A stretch of 64,000 nt of DNA from positions 3,485,326 through 3,549,325 of the forward strand of contig NZ_CP084098.1 of assembly GCF_036345015.1 (NCBI RefSeq), given 5' to 3'. A program made the translations under genes and the position numbers. This DNA is from Cyanobacterium sp. Dongsha4 (GTDB lineage Bacteria; Cyanobacteriota; Cyanobacteriia; Cyanobacteriales; Cyanobacteriaceae). The notes beneath the pieces were generated by a model that was not told the DNA's origin, made no database searches, and worked only from the letters and a program-made list of their open reading frames with translations. Below are positions 6,311 through 15,511 of this stretch, piece after piece; position 1 is the first letter of the stretch; the number at the start of each line of letters is the position of its first letter.

Positions 6311-8350
6311 TCAAAAATGAAAGGTAGCAGATAAAAAAGGTCCATTGAAACTTTCTTTGAAACCAAATTTATTATTTCCGCTTCCCCAAGAATAATCGAT
6401 TTCGTAAAAGCGATAACCTAATTGTAGAGAGGTATTGTAACCTACCCACCAATCCATACCCCCCAGAAGATTCCAACTCATATCTGTTTCCCCTGCTAAC
6501 CCAAATCCCGAAGCATCACCTCTTAACCATAAAGCGATGCGATCGCTCAATTGTAGTCCCATCTTAGCACCTAACATTGGTTCAAACCAAGTGCGAGTTT
6601 GGCCATAGTTGTTTTGAAAACTACCGTTAAAGTTGACTAAACTGCTAGTAGCCACCACATTAATAGTTTGCTCAATATTAATGCTAATGTTATTTAATCT
6701 AACTCCTGCTATGGGTTGAAACCACATAAGAGGATAATTTCTTCCCGATGGTTTATCTGGTAAACGGTTATTAGGAATATCACCGAAGTGATAACTTAAG
6801 GCAAAATCATAAATACCTTGTTGAAAATTGAGATTCGTTTGACTGGTAACATCAAGATTTTGAGGAATGCGATTTTCTAAAAAGTCCTCTGTTTTCTGAA
6901 TTTTTGCTAATTCTTCATCCACTAAGGTTTTAGCTGACTGGATTTCCCTTTCTAGTTGTTGTAATTCATCTGTATCTTTGATTTCTCTTTCCTGTTTAAC
7001 TCGTTGTAAACCTTCCTCTAAAATGTTGCGGGTTTCGATTAATTCTTGTTTAATTTCTGGAATAGTGGAAAGAATACCAATATCAGATATTTTTTCATTT
7101 AATGCTTGTAAATCTTGAATTTCTGGAAAATCTCGTACATTTAAAGCTAATAATTCCCTAAAACCTTCTACCCTTAACTTTAAGTCTTGTAAATCTTGTA
7201 AGTTGATGTCACCAATACGAGAATCAGAGAATCTAGCTAAATCATTTTTGATGAGGGCAATTTTGGCATCAATATCTTTAATTCTTTGCAAATCTTCTGC
7301 TGTAGCAATCCTTAACTTATCTATTCCAAGGTTTAAGCGTTGGATAACTTCTTCTTCTTGCCTCACTTTTTGAATAGTATTGCCCAGAGTATCAATGGTT
7401 TTAGTTAAATCGACTTTGATACGGGAGATAGTAGATAAACCATTAACCTCTGTAATAGTTTGGCTTAATTGTTTTAAATTCACAATTTCGGGAGAGTCTT
7501 GAGGATTCAAGGCTAATAACTCATTCAAACTGTCTGTTAATGATTTGACTTTTTCCAAATTTTCTATGTTAAACTCTCCTGTACGAGAATTGCTAAAATC
7601 TGTCAATTCAATCTTAATTTCGCTTATTTTAGCGTCTATAGCCTCAATTCTATCTAAATCTTGAGTAAGGGTATTTTTTAAATCGTCAATTTGTTGATCC
7701 AACTGTTGCACTATTTCTGATTCTTTTAATTGTGCATCTTGTTTTGCCGTTTCAATTTTGCGATCGAGATTATTGGCTAATTCAGTTACTCTAGTATTAG
7801 TAGCCTGACTCATTAAGTAATTGACGGCATTTAAAGCAGAAGGAGTGCGAGTTGTTTGTTTTTGTAAATTGGCAACATCCCCCAAATTAACATAATAACC
7901 GTCAAAAATTACGCCAAATCTTCCCTTCCATGCCTCAAAACGGGCACTAGCAGTAAAATTTAAGGCATCTAACATTTCTCCTAAGCTAAGGTGATAATCA
8001 ACGCTTCTACCCCTAGCAGTGGCTGTACCATAAGTATTAATAGGAACAGTTACATAGGGTTGAAATTGAAAACGCCATTTATTGAGGTCTGGTATTACAT
8101 TAGAGTTTTCTTCAATTTTCTCTTGATTTTCAGAGGCAAAATAAGAAGTATTTTCTTTAATTTTATCATCAAAAAAGATATTAACTCTTGAATTTTTATT
8201 ACTAACAAATAAATCATTATTTATGCTTAAATCTTCTGCACAATTACAGCTTGATTCATCATCAAAAATAGTATTTGCTGAAGCTAAAGAAGTAGAAAAG
8301 CTAGATAATAAAAAGATTATGTAAAATAATTGATGTTGGTATGATGACAT
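6311..8350 (-). CDS. Outer-membrane beta-barrel protein with a large duplicated coiled-coil insert
   Basis: A 679-aa exported protein. Residues 1-25 form a signal peptide ending near SLASA. Residues about 90-165 show alternating aromatic strands typical of an outer-membrane barrel (WRFQFQPYVTVPI, RFEAWKGRFGVIFDGYYV). Residues about 165-500 are a long charged coiled coil. Residues about 500-679 return to strands and end in a terminal Phe (GPFLSATFHF), as expected for BamA-dependent insertion. Inside the coiled coil, residues about 231-340 and 353-461 are a clear duplication (DLDRIEAIDAKISEIK versus DLQRIKDIDAKIALIK; offset 122). I cannot assign a function. It is transcribed alone, convergent with nadD. 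Confidence 0.85.
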   Translation of the reverse strand: MSSYQHQLFYIIFLLSSFSTSLASANTIFDDESSCNCAEDLSINNDLFVSNKNSRVNIFFDDKIKENTSYFASENQEKIEENSNVIPDLNKWRFQFQPYVTVPINTYGTATARGRSVDYHLSLGEMLDALNFTASARFEAWKGRFGVIFDGYYVNLGDVANLQKQTTRTPSALNAVNYLMSQATNTRVTELANNLDRKIETAKQDAQLKESEIVQQLDQQIDDLKNTLTQDLDRIEAIDAKISEIKIELTDFSNSRTGEFNIENLEKVKSLTDSLNELLALNPQDSPEIVNLKQLSQTITEVNGLSTISRIKVDLTKTIDTLGNTIQKVRQEEEVIQRLNLGIDKLRIATAEDLQRIKDIDAKIALIKNDLARFSDSRIGDINLQDLQDLKLRVEGFRELLALNVRDFPEIQDLQALNEKISDIGILSTIPEIKQELIETRNILEEGLQRVKQEREIKDTDELQQLEREIQSAKTLVDEELAKIQKTEDFLENRIPQNLDVTSQTNLNFQQGIYDFALSYHFGDIPNNRLPDKPSGRNYPLMWFQPIAGVRLNNISINIEQTINVVATSSLVNFNGSFQNNYGQTRTWFEPMLGAKMGLQLSDRIALWLRGDASGFGLAGETDMSWNLLGGMDWWVGYNTSLQLGYRFYEIDYSWGSGNNKFGFKESFNGPFLSATFHF

Positions 8351-8471
8351 TTTTTGATAGATATTTACTTTGTAATAAGAGTTTGCCCCTCCCCATAGTT
8401 TGCTTGTATGAAGAGGAACTTTTACAAGGATGAAAAACTAATTTATCCTTCTGTCTTTGGGTGAGGAAATA

Positions 8472-8595
8472 TTAAGGAACTTGTTTGATAGCAGGAGGAT
8501 TCCAAAAACCATTTAAAACTACAGGCTTAGGAGCATATAAACGCATCGTTACTCCTAACTTGCCTTGAGGTGGAGAAGGCAACCAGTTTGCTTCT
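8472..8595 (-). pseudogene. C-terminal fragment of the DUF1254-type gene, cut off by the group II intron
   Basis: The reverse strand encodes the last 40 residues of the broken gene, starting [20 protein letters not shown] and ending AIKQVP before a TAA at 8472-8474. This is the typical C-terminus of DUF1254/DUF1214 proteins (NWLPAP...LRLYWPK). Joining base 8595 directly to 11354 restores the reading frame exactly, KDK followed by EANW, which defines the intron ends. The fragment has no start codon of its own and is most likely not made. Confidence 0.88.
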
Positions 8596-9422
8596 GTGCG
8601 ACCCGATTAGTGCGAAATTAGTCTCCAGTCGCAGGAGAATCGTTTAAACAACGATGCCTAGAGCCTCTTCTAAGCCTATATAAACACTAGCTAGGTATAA
8701 AATGACCTGAAAGAATTTTCAAGCCCCTTGTAGGCGATTCTCGAAGGACACTCACCAAAAGAGTACCTTGACAAGTTCATAATTTGAATATGAGTAAAAT
8801 ACTCATATAACAAGGGAAATTAGGATAACTGTTAAGGAATTGTTACAATTCCTAAAGCGGATTACCGAACCTCACAGGTAAGGATAACCGTAAAGCAACT
8901 ATACCTAGTAACTCTATCTTCCTTGTAGGTGTAAATCCTACCCATCATACCGATGTGACAGCACTAGCCCAGAGTGATGTGAGGTGGTATCTTACACACT
9001 GAGTGCATGGGCAGAACAGGGGCAATGCTGATAGCCTAAATCGGCAACCCCTTAGCAGTAGCAACTATGATTACGCAAGGAACTTTCGTCTGAACCATCG
9101 ATAGCTGGAACTGGCTAAATAAGGCTGATAAGCCAGACCAAAAGGTAATTTCTAATGTACCAGCAGGATAGATTCCCTGAACTGGAAGGTATTACATAGG
9201 ACGGTGGAAAGAAAGAATCTAAGGTTGCAAAAGAAAGGAGATAGTAGAACGGGGAAACCCTCATAATCTCTCTTTAGAGGTCGAATACTAAAGAGTAGTA
9301 ACCAGCGTAAGGTTATGAGGAGTAAGATTGTTCAAAAAGCCAAAGCCATTATGTAATGCAATGGATATGCTGACGTGAACACTGTAACAAACAATGTATA
9401 GTCTTTAGTAGTAATAGAAATT

Positions 9423-11210
9423 ATGAACTCTCAGAAGTATAAAGAACATAACTGGAATCAAATCGAATGGAAAACAGTCGAAAAGCAGGTGTTTAAGTTA
9501 CAAAAAAGAATATACAAAGCGAGTGCTAGTGGCAATGTCAAGCTGGTTCACAGTTTACAAAGATTACTAACAAAATCCTACTACGGCAAATTACTGGCAA
9601 CCAGAAGGGTAACTCAAGATAATCAGGGCAAGAAAACAGCAGGAGTAGATGGAATAAAATCCTTGAATCCTAGTCAACGCAATGAATTGGTCAAAAACCT
9701 AAAACTCAAAGGGAAATGTAAACCTACTCGTAGGATAAACATACCAAAACCAAACGGGGAAACTAGACCACTAGGGATACCTTGTATGGAAGACAGAGCA
9801 AAACAAGCCTTAGTCAAATTGGCTTTAGAGCCAGAATGGGAAGCCAAATTCGAGCCTAACAGTTACGGATTTCGTCCAGCAAGGTCGGCTCATGATGCCA
9901 TTGAAGCCATCTTCAGTGCCATCAAACAAAAATCCAAATATGTATTGGATGCCGACATTGCTAAATGTTTTGACCAAATAAATCATGATAAATTACTTGA
10001 CAAACTCAACACCTATCCACAACTAAGACGTGAAATAAAGACTTGGTTAAAAAGTGGATACATGGACGGCAAAGAGCTATTCCCCACCAACGAAGGCACA
10101 CCACAGGGAGGTGTTATTTCCCCATTACTCGCAAATATAGCCCTACACGGTATGGAAATAGAACTCAAAAAACTTGCCTGTACATGGAAAGGTAAAAAGA
10201 AAGAAAATATGTATAATCTCAGCATAATTCGATATGCAGATGACTTCGTGATATTCCACAAAGACATCAAGAGAATCATGGAATGCAAGGAATTTATCGA
10301 AAAATGGTTGAAAGAATTAGGACTCGAATTAAAACCAAGTAAAACCCGTATCACTCACACATTCAATGAATATAATGGTAATACAGGATTCGACTTTTTG
10401 GGATTTAATATCCGCCAATACAAGGTCGGTAAAACACATACAGGAAAATGTAGTGGAGTAACACTTGGTTTCAAAACCATTATAAAACCATCCAAAGAAA
10501 AAATAAAATTGCACATCAAGAAAATAGGAGACATCATTAGAAGACACAAGGCATCACCACAGATAGCATTAATCAGGAAACTCAATCCTGTTATTACAGG
10601 ATGGGGGAACTACTATCGCTCAGTGTGTAGTAAGGAAACTTACTCAACCTGTGACCACCTAATGTTTGGACAACTAAAAAGATGGGCAATAAGAAGACAT
10701 CCCACTAAATCTCACTCATGGGTTAAAAACAGATATTGGCACACCGTAATTGAGGAAGGTGAAAACGGCTTATCAATTAGAAATTGGGTCTTCAAAACTA
10801 AGGATGGTTACGAACTAAGAAGGCACGATAAAACTGAAATAAAACGCCATACCAAAGTTAAGGGCGAAGCATCGCCCTATAACGGAGATTGGATATATTG
10901 GTCAAGCCGTAGAGGAGAATATCCTGATGTAACTAAAAGAATGGCAACATTACTCAAGGTACAGAAAGGAAAATGCAAACACTGTGGACTCAGCTTCAAA
11001 GATGGAGATTTGTTAGAAATCGACCACATTATCCCCAAGTCTCAAGGCGGAAAGGATATATACAAAAATCTACAAGTATTACATAGACACTGTCATGATG
11101 AAAAAACTAATAACGACTACAAAAAGTTTCCCAACATGGGGAATAAAAAGAATACCAAGAGAACTCAAAGTACCTACAAAGATAGCCAAACAAGCGAAAG
11201 CCGTCAGTAG
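9423..11210 (+). CDS. ltrA: Group II intron reverse transcriptase/maturase with HNH endonuclease
   Basis: A 595-aa intron-encoded protein. The reverse transcriptase domain spans about residues 60-340, with RRINIPKPNGETRPLGIP, GFRPARSAHDAI, QGGVISPLLANI and the catalytic YADD in IIRYADDFVIF. The maturase (X) domain follows. The C-terminal HNH endonuclease has CKHCGLSF, LEIDHIIPKSQGGKD and LHRHCHDEK, with four Cys/His metal ligands. It helps fold and splice the intron and copies it into DNA at new targets. It sits inside intron domain IV; domain V begins about 65 nt after its stop. No frameshift or premature stop is present. Confidence 0.96.
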   Translation: MNSQKYKEHNWNQIEWKTVEKQVFKLQKRIYKASASGNVKLVHSLQRLLTKSYYGKLLATRRVTQDNQGKKTAGVDGIKSLNPSQRNELVKNLKLKGKCKPTRRINIPKPNGETRPLGIPCMEDRAKQALVKLALEPEWEAKFEPNSYGFRPARSAHDAIEAIFSAIKQKSKYVLDADIAKCFDQINHDKLLDKLNTYPQLRREIKTWLKSGYMDGKELFPTNEGTPQGGVISPLLANIALHGMEIELKKLACTWKGKKKENMYNLSIIRYADDFVIFHKDIKRIMECKEFIEKWLKELGLELKPSKTRITHTFNEYNGNTGFDFLGFNIRQYKVGKTHTGKCSGVTLGFKTIIKPSKEKIKLHIKKIGDIIRRHKASPQIALIRKLNPVITGWGNYYRSVCSKETYSTCDHLMFGQLKRWAIRRHPTKSHSWVKNRYWHTVIEEGENGLSIRNWVFKTKDGYELRRHDKTEIKRHTKVKGEASPYNGDWIYWSSRRGEYPDVTKRMATLLKVQKGKCKHCGLSFKDGDLLEIDHIIPKSQGGKDIYKNLQVLHRHCHDEKTNNDYKKFPNMGNKKNTKRTQSTYKDSQTSESRQ

Positions 11211-11277
11211 TTATCAAGCAACTTTGAAGAACATGGGTTATTAGACTCGTACCTATGTCAAAGGGTTTGTTAGAGAG

Positions 11278-11345
11278 AAGCCGTGTGAGTGCGAAAGTCT
11301 CATGCACGGTTTTGAAGACGAGTATGAGAGGTGACTCTCATGCTT
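11278..11345 (+). ncRNA. Group II intron domains V and VI
   Basis: Domain V is a long hairpin with lower stem AAGCCGTG/CACGGTTTT, containing the AGC triad at 11279-11281 and a GAAA tetraloop region near 11292-11296. Domain VI follows as a seven-base-pair hairpin closed by GTGA (11324-11341). These are the catalytic core and branch-site helix of the ribozyme. Confidence 0.85.
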
Positions 11346-11353
11346 AGTTTAAT

Positions 11354-12669
11354 TTATCTTTACCAGGAGACTTCGATTGAATATAAATATCTAACGAACC
11401 ATCAGCATTATATTGTAAGTTCGATCGATCTCCTAAAGCAAAACGGTTTAAAGGATTAGGTACTTGAAAACCCTCCTCATCATACATGGTGACAGACCAA
11501 AAAGCGTCCACTGGGGGGAGCTCGTTTTTATCAAAATGTAAGATATAGTTATTTTGCCCTTCTAAGGGTTTTCCATTGCTGTCGGCGACATTGAGAGGAT
11601 AAATAGCATCTTCAGGTTGATTTGCCCCTAAACCCACCATTGCCACGATCGCTCTTTTAAGATAATAATTACCATAGACTCCCATAGTATTCGTATTCAT
11701 TTGCCAACCGTTGATAATGGGGGCGAGAGTTGGGGTTTTCTTCTGCATAATTTTTAAGCCATCCACTACCGCTCTTTGTAACCCTTTTTGTACGGCAGGA
11801 GGGGCATTATTGAAGTCAAAATCTTCCCCCACCTTAATGCCAATACGCTCTAAACGAGCCAAAATTGACCAATCTGTGATGTGAGGAGGATGTAATTTCA
11901 TCAACTGCGTACCATAGCTAAAATATTTTTCCGCCGACATGGTATTGACTTGGGCGAGAGGATCGGTTTTCATATCCACAGTAGGATCAATAATAGCTTT
12001 GACAGGTGTGACAGTTTTACCCCATTGAGAAAGAGGAGTTAACTTAAACTCATCCTGTAGCTTATTAACCGCAGGATAATCTTCCACTCCGTTAGTTTGA
12101 ATACGTCCGACAATCCAAAAATAGGGAGTAGGAGACTCGATTTTTTCAATTCCTTGAGGTAATTCTCCTCGCCATCCTTGGGTTACTACTGCATAGTTTT
12201 GAGCCTCTGTGCCACTGGTACGTTTCCCCGGTACAGCAAATACATTTGTCCACATATCTAACATGGGTAAAAGATAATAACGCCCTTGAGTGTCGGGAGT
12301 AGAAACAATTATCGGTTCTTTGGTAATATCAACCCATGCGACGGTATAAAGAGTGTCAAAATTAGGACGCACTACTACCCGTAAATCGGCGGGAGGAAAC
12401 TCTCGTAAACTGGTAAATTCATTCATAGGACCAAATCCGGGTTTTTCCCCTGATGGATAGTTGGTAAAGACTTTACGAGAAACATCCATTGTAATTAGAG
12501 AATAAAAGTATTGATAAGCCTCAATACCGATTTCATAGGCTTCTTGTTCACTGATATTATTCATAGATTGTGCTATTATCTTATTGTTTGTAGGAAGTGC
12601 GATCGCACTATAGCAAGGCTGTAGAATGAGTAAAAACAGCAATAAGTAAAGTTTTATTTTCATGATCAT
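11354..12669 (-). pseudogene. DUF1254/DUF1214 family exported protein, main part, truncated by the group II intron
   Basis: The first about 438 residues of a DUF1254/DUF1214 protein, a family of periplasmic proteins of poorly known function sometimes linked to cell-envelope or fatty-acid metabolism. A signal peptide (MKIKLYLLLFLLILQPC..., a possible lipoprotein-type Cys) is followed by conserved segments such as PNFDTLYTVAWVDI, YYLLPMLDMWTNVFA and FWSVTMYDEEGF. The intron cuts the sequence 40 residues before the natural end; reading continues three codons into the intron (LN, stop). The lost tail belongs to the conserved C-terminal core, so the product is probably inactive. Two ATGs are possible at the start (12669 or 12663). 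A small exported protein gene lies 34 nt upstream, on the same strand. Confidence 0.88.
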
Positions 12670-12703
12670 TTGTAGGGTGAATAAAGCCGACTATTTGAAG
12701 TGT

Positions 12704-13330
12704 TTAGTAAACTACTACTGGACGAGGTGCAACATATACTGGTGGTACATAAGTTGGTACAACGGGAGCAACTACAGCAGGATGATAGTAGTAACTACTA
12801 CTCGCCGCCGCCCCTGCGGCCACCCCTGCACTATACATAGCCCATCGCCCTAAAATATCGATAAAAAGAGATGCTTCTTGGAATTGGGCGGGTAATTCTC
12901 CTTGTAAGACTTTTACTTGATAGGAAAGATTATTATTTTCTAACTGAGGATTTGTTAGTTCCACTACTACGCTGTTAACTCCTTTTTCTCCAAAAATAGA
13001 TAGGGTGGCGTTGGGGGGATTTTCCGCAAAATTATCTGAACCTTTATCCCAGTGACTAATAAATTCACTATTCTGTACATGACCTGTAACACGTTCGGGG
13101 CGATCGCTGAAAAATAAAGTTGAACCGACATTATTAAGAGTCAGTCGTTTACCATCATAATTACCAGTGAGGGCGTTTTGTACAAATAGTAACTGCACTG
13201 TTTGAGATGTTTCATTCTTTTCTGTGGCGGGTTTAGCGGAGAGGGAAGGATGAATAATTAGATGACAGACAGAAATAGTAAAAGTTAGTAAACCGAGAGA
13301 AAATAAAGATGAAAGAAAGGTTTGTTTCAT
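12704..13330 (-). CDS. Small exported protein of unknown function
   Basis: A 208-aa protein with an N-terminal signal peptide (LFSLGLLTFTISVCHLII, mature start near SLSAKPA). The middle contains beta-rich, ligand-binding-like text (LTLNNVGSTLFFSDRPERV, VVVELTNPQLENNNLSYQ), and a small-residue segment SAGVAAGAAASSSYYYH precedes a Pro/Val/Tyr-rich tail. I do not recognise the family with certainty. It is encoded just upstream of the DUF1254-type gene on the same strand (34-nt gap), so the two were probably one operon before the intron insertion. The Tyr/Pro-rich tail is typical of surface or envelope proteins. Confidence 0.75.
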   Translation of the reverse strand: MKQTFLSSLFSLGLLTFTISVCHLIIHPSLSAKPATEKNETSQTVQLLFVQNALTGNYDGKRLTLNNVGSTLFFSDRPERVTGHVQNSEFISHWDKGSDNFAENPPNATLSIFGEKGVNSVVVELTNPQLENNNLSYQVKVLQGELPAQFQEASLFIDILGRWAMYSAGVAAGAAASSSYYYHPAVVAPVVPTYVPPVYVAPRPVVVY

Positions 13331-13602
13331 ATTGATAATTTAAAATGTTGCATTATATTAAAGTCTTTGTATGTTGCTTATTTGTTTGTAAATCTCGAAT
13401 TGAAAAAGGATTTTTTAATGATATAAATTCACGTCTAGTCATTTCTTGCCATTTCATGCCACGTAGTTTTTTCTCGTCTCAGTATTTTCTCTTACGCACT
13501 TAAACTATATATGTAGTTCTAGGGGAAAAGGATTGCTTATTGTCCGTTAAAGTCAGTAAAATTAAACACTGTATTGATATAGAAGAAAAATTTAAAAGTA
13601 AA

Positions 13603-14865
13603 GTGAAAGTTTTAGTTGTTGGGAATGGCGGGAGAGAACACGCTTTAGCATGGAAATTGTTACAATCTGACTCCGTTGAAAAAGTTTTCTGTACTCCGGG
13701 CAATGGTGGTACTGCCGTATTAGAAAGATGTGAAAATGTGGCGATCGCAGTTGATGATTTTGACAGTATCTTAAATTTAGTGCAAGAAAAAGGGATTGAG
13801 TTAGTGGTAGTAGGTCCAGAATTACCTTTATCTTTAGGTATTGCGGATTATTTACAACCCCATGGAGTGAAAGTATTTGGACCAAAACAAGATGGTGCTA
13901 TTATCGAGGCAAGTAAATCCTGGGCAAAAGATTTAATGGTGGCTGGGGGAATACCCACTGCTAAGTCTGCAACCTTTACTTCTGCGTTTCCTGCTAAAGA
14001 ATATATTAAGGAAGAAGGCGCACCCATTGTGGTAAAAGCCGACGGATTAGCCGCTGGAAAAGGGGTAATTGTGGCAATGACGGAAAAAGAAGCCTTAGAT
14101 GCGATCGATGAACTTTTTGCTCAGGATTTTGCTAAGGTAGTGGTGGAAGAATTTTTAACAGGACAAGAAGTGTCCATTTTAGCTCTCACCGATGGTAACA
14201 CGATCCGCCCTCTTATCTCTGCTCAAGACCATAAACAAATCGGAGAGGGAGACACGGGGGCAAATACTGGCGGAATGGGAGCTTATGCACCGACTCCCCT
14301 TTTAGATGATAACCTCAGTCAACGTATTACCAAAGAGGTTTTAGAACCCACATTAAAACAATTGCAAGAGAAAAATATTGACTATGTGGGGGTATTATAT
14401 GCAGGATTAATGATTACTCCAGAGGGAGAGCCTAAAGTTTTGGAGTTTAATTGTCGTTTTGGCGATCCTGAAACTCAAGCGGTTTTATCAATGCTGAAAA
14501 CCCCTTTGGTTGATATTTTACTCGCTTGTACTGAAAAACGACTGGCAGAATTACCACCTTTTGAATGGTATGAAGGTAGTGCCGTTTGTGTGGTTATGGC
14601 GGCAGGAGGATACCCCAGTAGTTATAACAAAGGAGATGTCATTTCTGGTATTCCCACCGCCCAAGAAGAAGGGGTAATGGTTTTCCATGCTGGAACGAAA
14701 TTAAATAATGGACAAATCCTTACTGATGGCGGTAGAGTTTTGGGAGTTACTGGTAGAGGTTCTGATTTCAAAGATGCGATCGCATCTACTTATCGAGGAG
14801 TAGCCAAAATTCATTTCGATAATATGTATTATCGTCGAGATATTGGTCACAGAATCAGCAATTAA
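13603..14865 (+). CDS. purD: Phosphoribosylamine-glycine ligase
   Basis: GARS, the second step of purine synthesis, joins glycine to phosphoribosylamine using ATP. The protein starts VKVLVVGNGGREHALAWKL when read from the GTG at 13603, which matches the family start exactly. An upstream TTG at 13540 would add 21 residues not expected in PurD. The ATP-grasp domain has PIVVKADGLAAGKGVIVA and EFLTGQEVSILAL, and the C-terminus has the usual VCVVMAAGGYPSSY. About 420 aa is a normal length. It is transcribed alone. The following spacer (14871-14986) is packed with heptanucleotide repeats. Confidence 0.95.
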   Translation: MKVLVVGNGGREHALAWKLLQSDSVEKVFCTPGNGGTAVLERCENVAIAVDDFDSILNLVQEKGIELVVVGPELPLSLGIADYLQPHGVKVFGPKQDGAIIEASKSWAKDLMVAGGIPTAKSATFTSAFPAKEYIKEEGAPIVVKADGLAAGKGVIVAMTEKEALDAIDELFAQDFAKVVVEEFLTGQEVSILALTDGNTIRPLISAQDHKQIGEGDTGANTGGMGAYAPTPLLDDNLSQRITKEVLEPTLKQLQEKNIDYVGVLYAGLMITPEGEPKVLEFNCRFGDPETQAVLSMLKTPLVDILLACTEKRLAELPPFEWYEGSAVCVVMAAGGYPSSYNKGDVISGIPTAQEEGVMVFHAGTKLNNGQILTDGGRVLGVTGRGSDFKDAIASTYRGVAKIHFDNMYYRRDIGHRISN

Positions 14866-14870
14866 AGACG

Positions 14871-14986
14871 TTTCAGGTTTCAGGTGTCAGGTTGCAGGTT
14901 TCAGGTGTTTTTATTATTTATTATCAAATATAAACTATTCATTATTGCCTATTGCCTTTTGCCTTTTGCCTATTCCCTATTGCCTT
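14871..14986. repeat. Two heptanucleotide repeat tracts (STRR)
   Basis: Five copies of a TTTCAGG-like heptamer run from 14871 to 14905, and six copies of a TTGCCTA/TTGCCTT-like heptamer run from 14945 to 14986. They fill the purD-queF spacer. Such short tandemly repeated repetitive sequences are common in cyanobacterial intergenic DNA and arise by slippage or unknown copying. Confidence 0.85.
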
Positions 14987-15021
14987 ATCTTAATTACTAA
15001 TTACTAACTCCTCATTACTAA

Positions 15022-15411
15022 TTACTTTTTATGACTAACTTCAACTACGGTATGCACATTACCACGAGGATTGAAATCTCCCTTAATCGTAATAGATAAA
15101 GGATCAGCCGCCGCTACAAAATCATCTAAAATTTGATTAATTGATTCTTCATGGGAAATATAGCGATCGCGGTAACTGTTAATATAGAGTTTAATCGCTT
15201 TTAATTCTACAACCTTCTCATCAGGGCAGTAATTGATATAAATAGTGGCAAAATCTGGATAACCAGAAAAAGGACACTTACAAGTGAATTCAGGTAGCGT
15301 AACACTAATATTATAAACTCTACCCGGGCGAGGATTAGGGAACGTAATTAGTTTACCCTCTTCGATCGCCCTTTCACCATATTTCACGTCTGTTGCTTGA
15401 TTTTCCGTCAT
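15022..15411 (-). CDS. queF: NADPH-dependent 7-cyano-7-deazaguanine reductase (preQ1 synthase)
   Basis: A 129-aa single-domain QueF, which reduces the nitrile preQ0 to preQ1 for queuosine in tRNA. The catalytic Cys is in EFTCKCPFSGYPDFA, with the Asp of PDF as proton donor. The substrate/NADPH segments VELKAIKLYINSYRD and SHEESINQI are present. The family start is MTENQATDVKYG, so the ATG at 15409-15411 is chosen; a longer reading to 15489 would run through a GTGGGGA repeat tract and is not real coding. It lies between purD (convergent) and tig (same strand, about 100 nt apart). Confidence 0.94.
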   Translation of the reverse strand: MTENQATDVKYGERAIEEGKLITFPNPRPGRVYNISVTLPEFTCKCPFSGYPDFATIYINYCPDEKVVELKAIKLYINSYRDRYISHEESINQILDDFVAAADPLSITIKGDFNPRGNVHTVVEVSHKK

Positions 15412-15440
15412 AGAATTGGGTTGGATGTTAAGATTTTGGA

Positions 15441-15475
15441 GTGAGAAGTGGGGAGTGGGGAGTAGGGAGTGGGGA
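15441..15475. repeat. Heptanucleotide repeat tract (GTGGGGA-like, five units)
   Basis: Five tandem heptamers (GTGAGAA, GTGGGGA twice, GTAGGGA, GTGGGGA) lie between queF and tig, directly upstream of queF on its strand. The G-rich strand stands out in the AT-rich surroundings. Confidence 0.8.
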
Positions 15476-15511
15476 GAAAACTTCTCCACCTGAAACCTGA
15501 CACCTTTTTTA

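Larger units (their letters stand above)
8596..11353 (+). mobile_element. Complete group II intron with LtrA-type protein
   Basis: The element begins with GTGCG (8596-8600), the standard group II 5' end, and ends in AAT at 11353, matching the usual terminal AY. A structured region of about 830 nt (domains I-IV) precedes the reverse transcriptase gene. Domain V lies near 11278-11314 with the catalytic AGC, GCCGTG/CACGG stems and a GAAA turn. Domain VI is the hairpin ATGAGAG-GTGA-CTCTCAT (11324-11341). The boundaries are confirmed because removing 8596-11353 restores the host reading frame. It lies opposite to the direction of the host gene, so host transcripts contain its complement and cannot splice it out. 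All parts needed for mobility look intact. Confidence 0.93.

Noticed and set aside
8596-9422. Independent small ORFs in the intron 5' region
   Set aside because: This stretch is structured group II RNA (domains I-IV), with frequent stops in all frames.
15412-15489. N-terminal extension of QueF
   Set aside because: The extension translates a GTGGGGA repeat tract, and the known family start is at 15411.
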